Shown piece by piece: positions 1 to 7,807 of a stretch of DNA of 24,140 bases. Positions within the stretch are counted from its first letter, which is position 1. Each line of letters begins with the position of its first letter. Made by a program: the position numbers and the translations under genes. This DNA comes from Clostridium sp. (lineage in GTDB: Bacteria; Bacillota; Clostridia; Lachnospirales; Lachnospiraceae). The notes beneath the pieces are model-generated. The model saw only the letters and a program-made list of their open reading frames with translations. It had not been told where the DNA came from and did no database searches. The stretch is from positions 1-24,140 of the forward strand of contig SFNH01000015.1 in NCBI GenBank assembly GCA_004554205.1, in the 5' to 3' direction.

Positions 1-76
1 CTCCTGATAAAAGGTGTGTTCATGTCCCGCAGAACGCAATGATATTACCTTCTTTCACGGCATTTACACTGGCAAT

Positions 77-113
77 AAATTACCATAATTTCACCATACT
101 GTCAAGATGTCAA
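77..113 (-). promoter_or_regulatory. possible sigma-A promoter for a gene off the left edge
   Basis: Read on the minus strand, two overlapping TTGACA hexamers lie at 108-113 and 100-105. The second is followed after 17 bases by TAATTT (77-82), a weak -10. It would drive transcription leftward out of the window, downstream of the EF-G-like gene. The -35 matches are perfect but the -10 is poor and no gene start is visible before position 1, so this is tentative. Positions 1-76 hold nothing else I can name. Confidence 0.3.
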
Positions 114-126
114 CAGCATGATGTTA

Positions 127-162
127 GGGGCTTTTGCACTGAGTAACCGGTGCAAAAGCCCC
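127..162. terminator. 13-bp perfect stem-loop downstream of the EF-G-like gene
   Basis: Positions 127-139 (GGGGCTTTTGCAC) are exactly complementary to 150-162 (GTGCAAAAGCCCC), with a 10-base loop. It lies 34 bases past the stop codon of the leftward EF-G-like gene and is the only strong hairpin there, so it probably ends or protects that transcript. There is no U-run on either side: leftward, the RNA continues as UAACAUC. It is therefore not a textbook intrinsic terminator and may rely on another factor or act as a 3' stability element. Confidence 0.65.
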
Positions 163-195
163 CAACCTGTGAATCACTGTAATTCTATTTTATCA

Positions 196-2298
196 TCATA
201 CGTCCAGTTTATCTACCTTGGAAGCCCTCTCCTCAACTTCCTTCTTCTGGATATCGCCGGGAGCCTGCTCGTAGCGGGCAAACTCATATTCGTATGTGCC
301 GATTCCGCCGGTCATGGAGCGCAGATCCGTATTGTAGCCGAACAGCTCGGACATTGGAATGTCCGCCTCGATGACCTGCTTGCCGTGATGGTTGGAATTC
401 ATGCCGAGCACACGGCCGCGCCTGCGGTTTAGATCGCCCATGACATCGCCGGTAAACTTATCCGGAACCGTCACCTTAAGGGAAGCGATCGGCTCTAAGA
501 GAACCGGGTTTGCCTCCATGAAGCCCTTCTTAAACGCCATCATCGCAGCGGTCTTAAACGCCATCTCAGACGAGTCCACCGGATGGTAGGAGCCGTCCAC
601 CAGAGTCGCCTTCACGCCCACAACAGGATACGCCGCCAACGGCCCCTTTAAGCAACTCTCCGCCACGCCCTTCTCAACAGCCGGGAAGTAGTTTTTCGGA
701 ACGGCTCCGCCGAACACGCGCTCCTCAAATATGTACGGGGTGCTGAGGTCGCCGGAGGGCTCAAACTCCATCTTGACGTCGCCGTACTGACCGTGCCCGC
801 CTGACTGCTTCTTGTATTTGCCCTGAACCTCCGACTTTTTGCGGATCGTCTCACGGAACGCAAATTTCGGCTTGCTGAGCTCAACCTCGACCTTGTAGCG
901 GTTTAAGAGCTTGCTCACGACCACCTCGAGCTGCTGGTCGCCGATGCCGTACAGAAGAAGCTGGCGGTTCTCCTTGTCATTGACGGACTTCAGTGTCAGA
1001 TCCTCCTCCATCAGCTTCGTGAGCGCGCTTGACACCTTATCCTCATCGCCCTTTGTCACGGTCTTGTAGCGCATATAGGTGTAAGGTATCGAGATCTGCG
1101 GCTTGTGGTATACGATCGGCGCGGAGCGCAGGGCGATGGTATCCCCGGTCTGGGTCACGCCGAGCTTTGCGACAGCGCCGATATCGCCCGCCTTAAGCTC
1201 CGGCACCTCGATGGTGTCCTTTCCGCGGAGCAGATAGAGCTTCCCGACCTTCTCCTCGGTATCCTTATTTACATTATAAATGGTGCTGTCCGGCTTTAAT
1301 GTTCCCGTGCAGATCTTCATCAGGGAATACTTCCCGATGAACGGGTCTACGATCGTCTTAAACACTCTCGCCGACAGGGATACACTGTCATCGTACTTTG
1401 CGGTGAAGCGCTCGCCGGTGGATACGTCCACGCCGATACACTCAAACTTATCCGGGGTCGGCAGATAGCGGTCGATCACCTGGAGTAGCGTCTTAAAGCC
1501 CTGGCAGTTGATGCCCGAACCCATTAACACCGGCACGATGGAACCGTCTATCACATGTTCCCTGAGCGCGCCCTGAATCTCCGACACGGTGAACTCCTCG
1601 CCGGAGAAATAGCGCTCCATATACTCCTCGCTCGTCTCCGCGACCGCTTCTAAGAGCGCGTCCCTCGCGATGCCTAAATTCTTGAGGGAGTAATCGGGAA
1701 TCTCGCACTCCTCGTAATCGCTCAGATTGGTAAAGCGCCTGCCGGCCATCTTTACCACATTCACATATCCGACGAACTTCTCGTTCTCGCGGATCGGAAG
1801 CTGGAACGGCGCAATGCTCCTCCCGAAGCGCCTCTCGAGCTTTAAGACCAGCTCGCGGAAGCTCGCGCGGTCGTCATCCATATTGGTGACGAAAATAACA
1901 CGCGGCAGCTTGAATTTATCGCAGAGCTCCCAGGCCTTCTCCGTCCCGACCTCGATGCCTGCCTTGCAGTTGACAACGATGATCGCGGCGTCCGCCACGC
2001 TGACCGCCTCCTCGACCTCGCCGACAAAATCGAAGTACCCCGGAGTATCTAACAGATTGATCTTCATCATGCCGTCATCTCCCTCATACTCGATGGGGAT
2101 GAGTGATGTGGAGATGGAAAACTGACGTTTGATTTCTTCTTTGTCATAATCGCTGATGGTGTTGCCATCCGTGATCTTACCCATGCGCTTCGTGGCCCCG
2201 GTCACAAATGCCAGCGCCTCCGCGGTCGTCGTCTTACCGGCTCCGCCGTGACCGAGCAGCACGACGTTTCGGATCTGTTTTGTCCCATAAACGTTCAT
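196..2298 (-). CDS. elongation factor G-like translational GTPase
   Basis: The 700-residue protein has the full EF-G domain order. The P-loop GHGGAGKT is at residues 16-23, DTPGYFDF begins at residue 84, a domain II beta barrel follows, and domain IV carries the glycine loop QSGGHGQYG. Length matches bacterial EF-G (about 690-700). The GTPase motifs differ from canonical EF-G: switch I reads QFSIST rather than RGITI, the G3 histidine is Tyr88 (DTPGY), and NKxD is TNMD (138-141). It therefore belongs to the EF-G-like (EF-G2-type) paralogue group common in Clostridia rather than being housekeeping fusA, and no rpsL, rpsG or tuf genes flank it. It presumably binds ribosomes, but its role is not established. 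The start is supported by GGAGGG six bases upstream of the ATG. Ribosome-protection tetracycline resistance is less likely because the switch motifs differ. Confidence 0.85.
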   Translation of the reverse strand: MNVYGTKQIRNVVLLGHGGAGKTTTAEALAFVTGATKRMGKITDGNTISDYDKEEIKRQFSISTSLIPIEYEGDDGMMKINLLDTPGYFDFVGEVEEAVSVADAAIIVVNCKAGIEVGTEKAWELCDKFKLPRVIFVTNMDDDRASFRELVLKLERRFGRSIAPFQLPIRENEKFVGYVNVVKMAGRRFTNLSDYEECEIPDYSLKNLGIARDALLEAVAETSEEYMERYFSGEEFTVSEIQGALREHVIDGSIVPVLMGSGINCQGFKTLLQVIDRYLPTPDKFECIGVDVSTGERFTAKYDDSVSLSARVFKTIVDPFIGKYSLMKICTGTLKPDSTIYNVNKDTEEKVGKLYLLRGKDTIEVPELKAGDIGAVAKLGVTQTGDTIALRSAPIVYHKPQISIPYTYMRYKTVTKGDEDKVSSALTKLMEEDLTLKSVNDKENRQLLLYGIGDQQLEVVVSKLLNRYKVEVELSKPKFAFRETIRKKSEVQGKYKKQSGGHGQYGDVKMEFEPSGDLSTPYIFEERVFGGAVPKNYFPAVEKGVAESCLKGPLAAYPVVGVKATLVDGSYHPVDSSEMAFKTAAMMAFKKGFMEANPVLLEPIASLKVTVPDKFTGDVMGDLNRRRGRVLGMNSNHHGKQVIEADIPMSELFGYNTDLRSMTGGIGTYEYEFARYEQAPGDIQKKEVEERASKVDKLDV

Positions 2299-2338
2299 AA
2301 AATTCCCTCCTGTACATCAAGTTTAGTCTCATGAGGAT

Positions 2339-2367
2339 ATTCTACTAAAAAAGTTTGAAAATTTCAA
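2339..2367 (-). promoter_or_regulatory. sigma-A promoter of the EF-G-like gene
   Basis: On the minus strand TTGAAA (2362-2367) is followed by a 17-base spacer and TAGAAT (2339-2344). Both hexamers are close to consensus. Transcription would begin near 2332, leaving a leader of about 35 bases before the ATG at 2298. Confidence 0.7.
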
Positions 2368-2417
2368 GTTAAACAGACGATTTGCACAAATGTTTTTTGA
2401 GTGCCTTTAATAAATCG

Positions 2418-2440
2418 CTTTAAAGTTTGAAAGTTTAAAG
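2418..2440. repeat. CTTTAAA / TTTAAAG inverted repeat upstream of aroF
   Basis: CTTTAAA (2418-2424) and TTTAAAG (2434-2440) are exact inverted copies separated by nine bases. They end ten bases upstream of the aroF -35 box. GTTTGAAA occurs inside the repeat, and again at 2353-2360 near the opposing promoter. It could be an operator or an UP-like AT-rich element. No regulator can be named. Confidence 0.4.
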
Positions 2441-2450
2441 TAATAAAGCG

Positions 2451-2479
2451 TTGACAATGCTCCCGCAATGAAGTAAAAT
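2451..2479 (+). promoter_or_regulatory. sigma-A promoter of the aroF-tyrA-aroA operon
   Basis: TTGACA (2451-2456), a 17-base spacer and TAAAAT (2474-2479) form a near-consensus promoter. The predicted start near 2486 leaves about 40 bases to the aroF ATG. That is too short for a T-box or other large leader riboswitch, so feedback control is expected at the enzyme level. Confidence 0.8.
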
Positions 2480-2527
2480 ACTTTACATTGAAATCTATTT
2501 CTTAATCAGGACAGAGGAGAAAATATT

Positions 2528-3541
2528 ATGATCATTATTATGAAGCCGAACGCTTCGGAGGAAGCCGTAAAAAAAATCACAGCCGAGATTGAATCGAGGG
2601 GGCTTAAGTCCCATCTGTCAAAAGGCCACGAGGTCACTATCGTTGGCGTCGTCGGCGACAAGACGCGCTTAAACGGCGTGAACTTTGAGATCGCGGAGGG
2701 CGTGGACAAGATCGTGCCCGTCACAGAGGCCTACAAGCTGGCAAATAAAAAATTCCATCCGGAGGATTCCGTCATAACGGTCGGGACTGCCCTGATCGGC
2801 CCCGGCACCCTCACGATCATGGCCGGTCCCTGCGCTATCGAGAACCGGGATCAGCTCATGGAGACCGCATTTGCGGTAAAAAAAGCCGGCGCATCCTTCC
2901 TGCGCGGCGGCGCCTACAAGCCGCGCACCTCTCCCTACTCCTTCCAGGGGCTTGAGGAGGAGGGTCTTCGGTATATGAAGGAGGCACGGGAAGCGACCGG
3001 GTTAAACGTCATCTGTGAGGTCACAAGCGCGCACGCCATCGAGACGGCGTCCAAATATGTGGACATGCTTCAGATCGGCGCGCGCAATATGCAGAACTTT
3101 GAGCTTCTGAAAGAAGCCGGGCGCTCCGGGATTCCGGTCCTCTTAAAGCGCGGGCTGTCCGCCACGATTGACGAGTGGTTAAACGCCGCCGAGTACATTA
3201 TGTCCGAGGGCAACAAAAATGTCGTCCTGTGCGAGCGCGGTATCCGCACCTTTGAGACAGCCACAAGAAACACGCTCGATATCAGCGCAGTCCCTGTCCT
3301 TCGGAGCCGTACGCATCTCCCGGTCATCGTGGATCCGAGCCACGCCACCGGCGTCCGGGCTTACGTTGCGCCGCTTGCGAAATGCGCCGTCGCGGCAGGC
3401 GCCGACGGGCTGATGATCGAGGTACACCCCTGCCCGGCGTGTGCGCTCTCCGACGGCCCGCAGTCTCTCACCTTCGAGCAGTTTGAGCAGCTTACCGGGG
3501 AATTAAGGCCTTACGCCGCGCTCTCCGGAAGGAAATTTTAA
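2528..3541 (+). CDS. aroF: 3-deoxy-7-phosphoheptulonate (DAHP) synthase, type I-beta with N-terminal regulatory domain
   Basis: Condenses phosphoenolpyruvate and erythrose 4-phosphate, the first shikimate pathway step. Residues 1-70 form a ferredoxin/ACT-like domain, which in the Thermotoga-type enzymes mediates feedback inhibition by tyrosine and phenylalanine. The catalytic barrel shows GPCAIE (Cys102), LRGGAYKPRTSPYSFQG, ARNMQN, KRG, and DPSHATG (His272). Cys102, His272, Glu298 and Asp309 fall at the same numbers as the metal ligands I recall for the Thermotoga enzyme. An unusual CPAC (Cys302, Cys305) sits between Glu298 and Asp309. The length of 337 residues is typical. The start has AGAGGAG eight bases upstream. 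It is the first gene of an operon, 17 bases ahead of tyrA. Confidence 0.95.
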   Translation: MIIIMKPNASEEAVKKITAEIESRGLKSHLSKGHEVTIVGVVGDKTRLNGVNFEIAEGVDKIVPVTEAYKLANKKFHPEDSVITVGTALIGPGTLTIMAGPCAIENRDQLMETAFAVKKAGASFLRGGAYKPRTSPYSFQGLEEEGLRYMKEAREATGLNVICEVTSAHAIETASKYVDMLQIGARNMQNFELLKEAGRSGIPVLLKRGLSATIDEWLNAAEYIMSEGNKNVVLCERGIRTFETATRNTLDISAVPVLRSRTHLPVIVDPSHATGVRAYVAPLAKCAVAAGADGLMIEVHPCPACALSDGPQSLTFEQFEQLTGELRPYAALSGRKF

Positions 3542-3558
3542 ATACAGGAGAACTTCCA

Positions 3559-4659
3559 ATGACAGACACAACCTTTGGTTTTATCGGCTTTGGCCTGATC
3601 GGCGGCTCCATCGCGAAGGGCATCAAGCGCTCCTGCCCGAACGCCAGGATCTTTGCGTATATGCGCACGCGCGCGCGGTTAGAGCAGGCGCGCGCGGACG
3701 GCATTGTAGACAGGATTCTTGACGGCATCGGTGAGTCTCTTACGGAATGCGACATCGTCTTTTTGTGCACGCCGGTGGAGTACAATGCCGCCTATCTCTC
3801 GCAGATTCGCCCCTACTTAAAGCGGGGCGCCATCGTGACAGATGTGGGCAGCACAAAGACAGATATTCACCGCACTGTCGTCCGGCTTGGCATGGAGGAA
3901 ATTTTTATCGGCGGACACCCCATGGCGGGTTCCGAGAAAACCGGCTACGAAAATTCCACGGATCATCTGCTGGAGAATGCCTACTATATCATCACTCCGA
4001 CCGGGCGCGTGGGCCGGGAGGACACAGACCGGATCGTGGCTGTGGCAAAAGCCGTCGGCTCTATCCCGATCGTGTTAAACTGTGAGGAGCACGACCGGAT
4101 CGTGGCCGCCATCAGCCATCTTCCCCACCTGATCGCCTCAAGCCTTGTAAATCTCGTGCGTGACCGCGACGACCGGGAGGAGCTTATGAAACGGCTCGCA
4201 GCCGGAGGCTTTAAGGACATCACCAGAATCGCCTCCTCCTCTCCCGAGATGTGGGAGCAGATCTGCATGAGCAACACGGATAATATCATTTCCATGCTGG
4301 AGGCCTACATATCCTCGCTACAGCAGAGCCTCAAGGCGCTCCAGGAGAAAAACGGCGGCGCGATCCGTGATCTGTTTGCCTCCTCCCGCGCCTACCGCAG
4401 CTCCATCCCGGACGGGCCGCGCGGCTCAGTCGCGCCGGAGTATTCCTTCACGGTCGATATCGTGGACGAGCCGGGTGCGATTTCGACCCTCTCCTGCATA
4501 TTGAGCGCGCGCGGCATCAGCATAAGCAATATCGGCATCAACCACAACCGCGAACACGGCGAGGGCGCGTTAAAGATCACATTTTATGATGAAGATTCCA
4601 TGAACCGCGCGTGGGAGCAGCTGAAGAAATATAATTACGAACTGATCAGGACACAGTAA
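3559..4659 (+). CDS. tyrA: prephenate dehydrogenase with C-terminal ACT domain
   Basis: Oxidatively decarboxylates prephenate to 4-hydroxyphenylpyruvate, committing chorismate-derived flux to tyrosine. The N-terminal Rossmann fold shows GFGLIGGS (residues 10-17). DVGSTK and GGHPMAGSEKTGY follow, the latter with the expected catalytic histidine, then the helical domain motif ISHLPHLIASSLVN. The last 75 residues (from about YSFTVDIVDEPGA) form an ACT domain, which in relatives binds tyrosine for feedback inhibition. The 366-residue length fits TyrA-ACT. AGGAG lies eight bases upstream of the ATG. It sits between aroF and aroA, so it is co-transcribed with both. No chorismate mutase domain is fused to it. 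Confidence 0.94.
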   Translation: MTDTTFGFIGFGLIGGSIAKGIKRSCPNARIFAYMRTRARLEQARADGIVDRILDGIGESLTECDIVFLCTPVEYNAAYLSQIRPYLKRGAIVTDVGSTKTDIHRTVVRLGMEEIFIGGHPMAGSEKTGYENSTDHLLENAYYIITPTGRVGREDTDRIVAVAKAVGSIPIVLNCEEHDRIVAAISHLPHLIASSLVNLVRDRDDREELMKRLAAGGFKDITRIASSSPEMWEQICMSNTDNIISMLEAYISSLQQSLKALQEKNGGAIRDLFASSRAYRSSIPDGPRGSVAPEYSFTVDIVDEPGAISTLSCILSARGISISNIGINHNREHGEGALKITFYDEDSMNRAWEQLKKYNYELIRTQ

Positions 4660-4671
4660 GGGGGATCATCT

Positions 4672-5949
4672 ATGAAATTCACAAAATGCAGCAGCCTTAA
4701 GGGCGAGGTAAAAGTCCCCGGCGACAAATCCATATCACACCGCGGCGTGATGTTCGGCTCGATCGCGAGGGGTACGACAGAGATCAGCAATTTCCTGCAG
4801 GGCGCGGACTGTCTCTCCACCATCTCCTGCTTTCAAAAGATGGGCGTCGCGATCGAGAACCGCGGCGACACCGTGCTCGTCCGCGGAGACGGTCTCCACG
4901 GGCTTAAAGAGCCGCAGACGGTTCTCGACTGCGGAAACAGCGGAACTACCACCCGCCTGATCTGCGGCATTCTCTCTGCGCAGGATTTTTCCGTGACGCT
5001 CACCGGCGATGATTCCATCAAAAAGCGTCCCATGAAGCGGATCATCGAACCGCTCTCTGAGATGGGCGCACAGATCAAAAGCCTGGGCGAGAACGGCTGC
5101 GCTCCGCTTGCGATCACCGGGAGCAGGCTTTCCGGCATCGACTACCGATCCCCTGTGGCATCGGCGCAGGTCAAATCCGCGATCCTTCTCGCCGGTCTCT
5201 ACGCGGATGGACAGACGCGCGTCACAGAGCCTTCCATCTCCCGCAACCACACGGAGCTGATGTTAAAGGCCTTCGGCGCGGATGTGCGCACGGAGGGAAC
5301 CACAGCCATCATCCGACCTGCAAAAGAACTGTACGGACAGAAAATTTCTGTCCCGGGCGACATCTCTTCCGCCGCCTTCTTCCTTGCGGCGGGGCTGATG
5401 GCGCCGAATTCCGAGATCCTTCTTAAGGATGTGGGCATAAATCCCACCCGTGACGGGATTCTCAAGGTCTTTCGTGAGATGGGTGGGGACATCACGCTGA
5501 TGAACGTCCGGGACGACGGGGAACCCACCGCCGACATCCTGGTGCGCAGCAGCGCGCTCCACGGCACGGTCATCGGCGGCGCGATCATCCCGACCCTGAT
5601 CGACGAGCTGCCCATGATCGCCGCCTTAAGCTGCTTTGCCGAGGGCGAGACCATCATAAAAGAGGCATCCGAGCTAAAGGTGAAGGAATCCAACCGCATT
5701 GAAGCCATGGTTCAGAATTTAAGCGCGATGGGCGCCGATGTGGAGGAGACGAAGGACGGCATGATCATACGCGGAGGAAGACCGCTCCACGGCGCCGTCA
5801 TCGACAGCAGGCTCGATCACCGCATCGCGATGACCTTCGCCGTCACTGCCTGCCTCGCCGAGGGCGAGACGGAAATCCTCGGTGCGGAGTGCGTCAATAT
5901 CTCCTATCCCGAATTTTACAGGGAGCTTGAGAAACTGAAAAGAGGCTGA
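4672..5949 (+). CDS. aroA: 5-enolpyruvylshikimate-3-phosphate (EPSP) synthase
   Basis: Transfers the enolpyruvyl group of phosphoenolpyruvate to shikimate 3-phosphate. The 425-residue length and the two inverted-barrel domains are normal. Visible motifs include GDKSISH (residues 17-23), DCGNSGTTTR, SAQVKSAIL, SRNHTE, NPTRDG, IDELP and ESNRI. GDKS, SAQVK, RNHTE and NPTR together match the four motifs used to define class II EPSP synthases. The glycine in the GNSGT loop is retained. The start is 12 bases after the tyrA stop, with GGGGGA six bases upstream of the ATG. It is the last gene of the operon. I see no clear hairpin terminator in the 66 bases after it, before the promoter of the next gene. 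Confidence 0.95.
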   Translation: MKFTKCSSLKGEVKVPGDKSISHRGVMFGSIARGTTEISNFLQGADCLSTISCFQKMGVAIENRGDTVLVRGDGLHGLKEPQTVLDCGNSGTTTRLICGILSAQDFSVTLTGDDSIKKRPMKRIIEPLSEMGAQIKSLGENGCAPLAITGSRLSGIDYRSPVASAQVKSAILLAGLYADGQTRVTEPSISRNHTELMLKAFGADVRTEGTTAIIRPAKELYGQKISVPGDISSAAFFLAAGLMAPNSEILLKDVGINPTRDGILKVFREMGGDITLMNVRDDGEPTADILVRSSALHGTVIGGAIIPTLIDELPMIAALSCFAEGETIIKEASELKVKESNRIEAMVQNLSAMGADVEETKDGMIIRGGRPLHGAVIDSRLDHRIAMTFAVTACLAEGETEILGAECVNISYPEFYRELEKLKRG

Positions 5950-6015
5950 TTTCCTGTTCAAACTTTCATTTTCCTTACGAGATTCTTCCAATTTCCCTAA
6001 TATTCGTCAAAAGTC

Positions 6016-6044
6016 TTGGCAGTTTTTTCAATGTGGTGTATACT
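6016..6044 (+). promoter_or_regulatory. sigma-A promoter of the secreted SGNH hydrolase gene
   Basis: TTGGCA (6016-6021), 17 bases, then TATACT (6039-6044). The predicted start near 6051 gives a leader of about 38 bases before the ATG at 6089. This shows that the esterase gene is probably transcribed separately from the aro operon. Confidence 0.7.
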
Positions 6045-6088
6045 AAAAGCCGCTGAATATTATTACATGAGACAGGAGACAGGAAATA

Positions 6089-7741
6089 ATGAAGAAAAAT
6101 CATCTGCATATAAAGGCGCTTTTACTGGCCTGCATCTGTGCCGCCACAACCGCGTTTTCCGCGAGCCCCGCAATAGCCGGCGCATCGGCTGGCATCGCCC
6201 CGGGGACTGTTTTGCAACAAGTCCAATCTCCCATCACGGGCACCGCCGAGGCGCCAAACGGAGCTTCAACGAACACCGCTGCCGGCACACCCACCCTCTG
6301 GGTGGTGGGCGACTCTACCGCGGCAGAGTTTCAGGACACCACCTACTACTCTCCCCGATACGGCTGGGGCACACAGCTCGGACTCTATATCCAGGGTATC
6401 GACATCCGCAACCTGGCTGTATCCGGCGCCAGCTCCAAATCGTATCTGGAGACCGATCAGTACCAGATTCTCCTTCAGAACTTAAAAGACGGCGATTATC
6501 TGATGATCGGCTTCGGGCACAACGATGAGCGGGCGGAAAGCGGGCGCTACACCAATCCAAACGACTCCTTGGCCGTTTCCGGGTCATTCCAGAATTACCT
6601 CTACGAGAAGTACATTAAGGTGGCAAAAGACCGCGGAGCCACTCCGATCCTTGTCACACCCATCGTCCGCCGGAACGCGGCAAGCAACTATACCGGTGAG
6701 AGCGGCCACATCACCGACACCGTGACGCATGACGGCGTCACCTACGCCGGCGGCAATTACGCCAGGGCCATCCAGCAGGTCGGCGTGGGAAAAAGCGTTA
6801 CTGTCCTCAATCTGACCGCACGCACCCGCGATGTGTATGAGCGCCTCGGCGCGGACGGCGTGAAAAACCGCCATGCCTGGACCTCCGAGCGCGAGGTCAG
6901 CATTGACAACACCCATACAAACCTTTACGGCGCACAGTGCAATGCCTGGTTTATCGCAGATGAATTATTAAAATCCAATTGTTCCTTAAAAAATTATGTG
7001 ACGCCAAACCCGCAGGCGCCGGAATTTACAGAGGCTTCCCTAAATGCAGGCTATCAGGCAAAATCGTTCTCCGCCCCCACGACCATAAGCGGCATCTGGG
7101 GCACGGCGGGCGACTGGAAGGGAACCGTATTCGGTGACATTGAGGGATATGAGCAGTTAAACAACCTCTATTTCAACCTTCAGCCGGAAGATGACAACAC
7201 CGTCCACATGGCAGTCGGCGTCAATACATCTTCCGTAAACGGGAAACCGGCAGGCAAGATCGCCACAGGAACCGACGGCATCGCCATGTACTATCAGGCC
7301 GTCCCGGCAGACCGCAATTTCACCCTGTCGGCCGACATCACGATCAACAGCTACAATGCCAGCCTTCAAAATTCCTTCGGGCTGATGGTGCGCGATGATA
7401 TCTATCTCGACACCGTGATCAACGACGCCCTTGGCGATTACGTCTCGGCAGGCCAGCTCATGTTCTCCTCGAGCGCGCCCTGGAACTGCTTCGCCCGCAG
7501 AAGCGGACAGCTCGTCTCCGGCGGCGATGCGGCCCGTGTATACAAGCCGGGCGAGACTGTCCACGCGGAGATACGAAAAGGCCCCGACGGCTACACCTGC
7601 GTTTTCGGTGATAATGCGCCCGTCTCCGCGGGTTTTGACTTCCCTCTGACCGCTGTCGACTCTTCTAATGTGTATGTGGGAATGTTTGTCGCGCGAAGCG
7701 CAGATGTGACGTTTCGGAATGTAACTCTAACATTGCAGTAA
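6089..7741 (+). CDS. secreted SGNH/GDSL esterase, rhamnogalacturonan acetylesterase-like, with C-terminal beta domain
   Basis: A signal peptide (KK, then hydrophobic ALLLACICAATTAFS, with SPAIA near residue 30) predicts export. After a low-complexity linker (about 31-67), the SGNH blocks appear in order: GDST with Ser76, NLAVSGAS with Gly113, GFGHND with Asn145, and DNTHT with Asp273 and His276. This arrangement matches rhamnogalacturonan acetylesterase-type enzymes, which remove acetyl groups from pectin. Residues from about 325 to 550 form a separate domain rich in beta-strand-like sequence (NFTLSADI, FGLMVRDD, YVGMFVARS). It resembles carbohydrate-binding or concanavalin-like modules, but I cannot assign a family. 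AGGAG lies ten bases upstream of the ATG. Substrate is inferred only, because no pectinase genes are adjacent. Confidence 0.82.
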   Translation: MKKNHLHIKALLLACICAATTAFSASPAIAGASAGIAPGTVLQQVQSPITGTAEAPNGASTNTAAGTPTLWVVGDSTAAEFQDTTYYSPRYGWGTQLGLYIQGIDIRNLAVSGASSKSYLETDQYQILLQNLKDGDYLMIGFGHNDERAESGRYTNPNDSLAVSGSFQNYLYEKYIKVAKDRGATPILVTPIVRRNAASNYTGESGHITDTVTHDGVTYAGGNYARAIQQVGVGKSVTVLNLTARTRDVYERLGADGVKNRHAWTSEREVSIDNTHTNLYGAQCNAWFIADELLKSNCSLKNYVTPNPQAPEFTEASLNAGYQAKSFSAPTTISGIWGTAGDWKGTVFGDIEGYEQLNNLYFNLQPEDDNTVHMAVGVNTSSVNGKPAGKIATGTDGIAMYYQAVPADRNFTLSADITINSYNASLQNSFGLMVRDDIYLDTVINDALGDYVSAGQLMFSSSAPWNCFARRSGQLVSGGDAARVYKPGETVHAEIRKGPDGYTCVFGDNAPVSAGFDFPLTAVDSSNVYVGMFVARSADVTFRNVTLTLQ

Positions 7742-7744
7742 GGC

Positions 7745-7792
7745 AGAGAAGGAGGCAGCCGCAAAATCATTTTGCGGGCTGCCTCCTTCTCT
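7745..7792. terminator. long bidirectional-type terminator between convergent genes
   Basis: The arm beginning at 7745 (AGAGAAGGAGGCAGCC, continuing GCAAAAT) pairs with the arm ending at 7792 over about 22 base pairs, with one bulged G near 7776-7778 and a tiny TCA loop. It starts four bases after the esterase stop and ends 15 bases before the yebC stop. Rightward it is followed by CATTTTATC, a weak U-tract. It probably terminates both converging transcripts. Confidence 0.85.
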
Positions 7793-7807
7793 CATTTTAT
7801 CATTGCA

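Noticed and set aside
2480..2527. T-box or amino acid riboswitch before aroF
   Set aside because: The predicted leader is only about 40 bases, too short for either.
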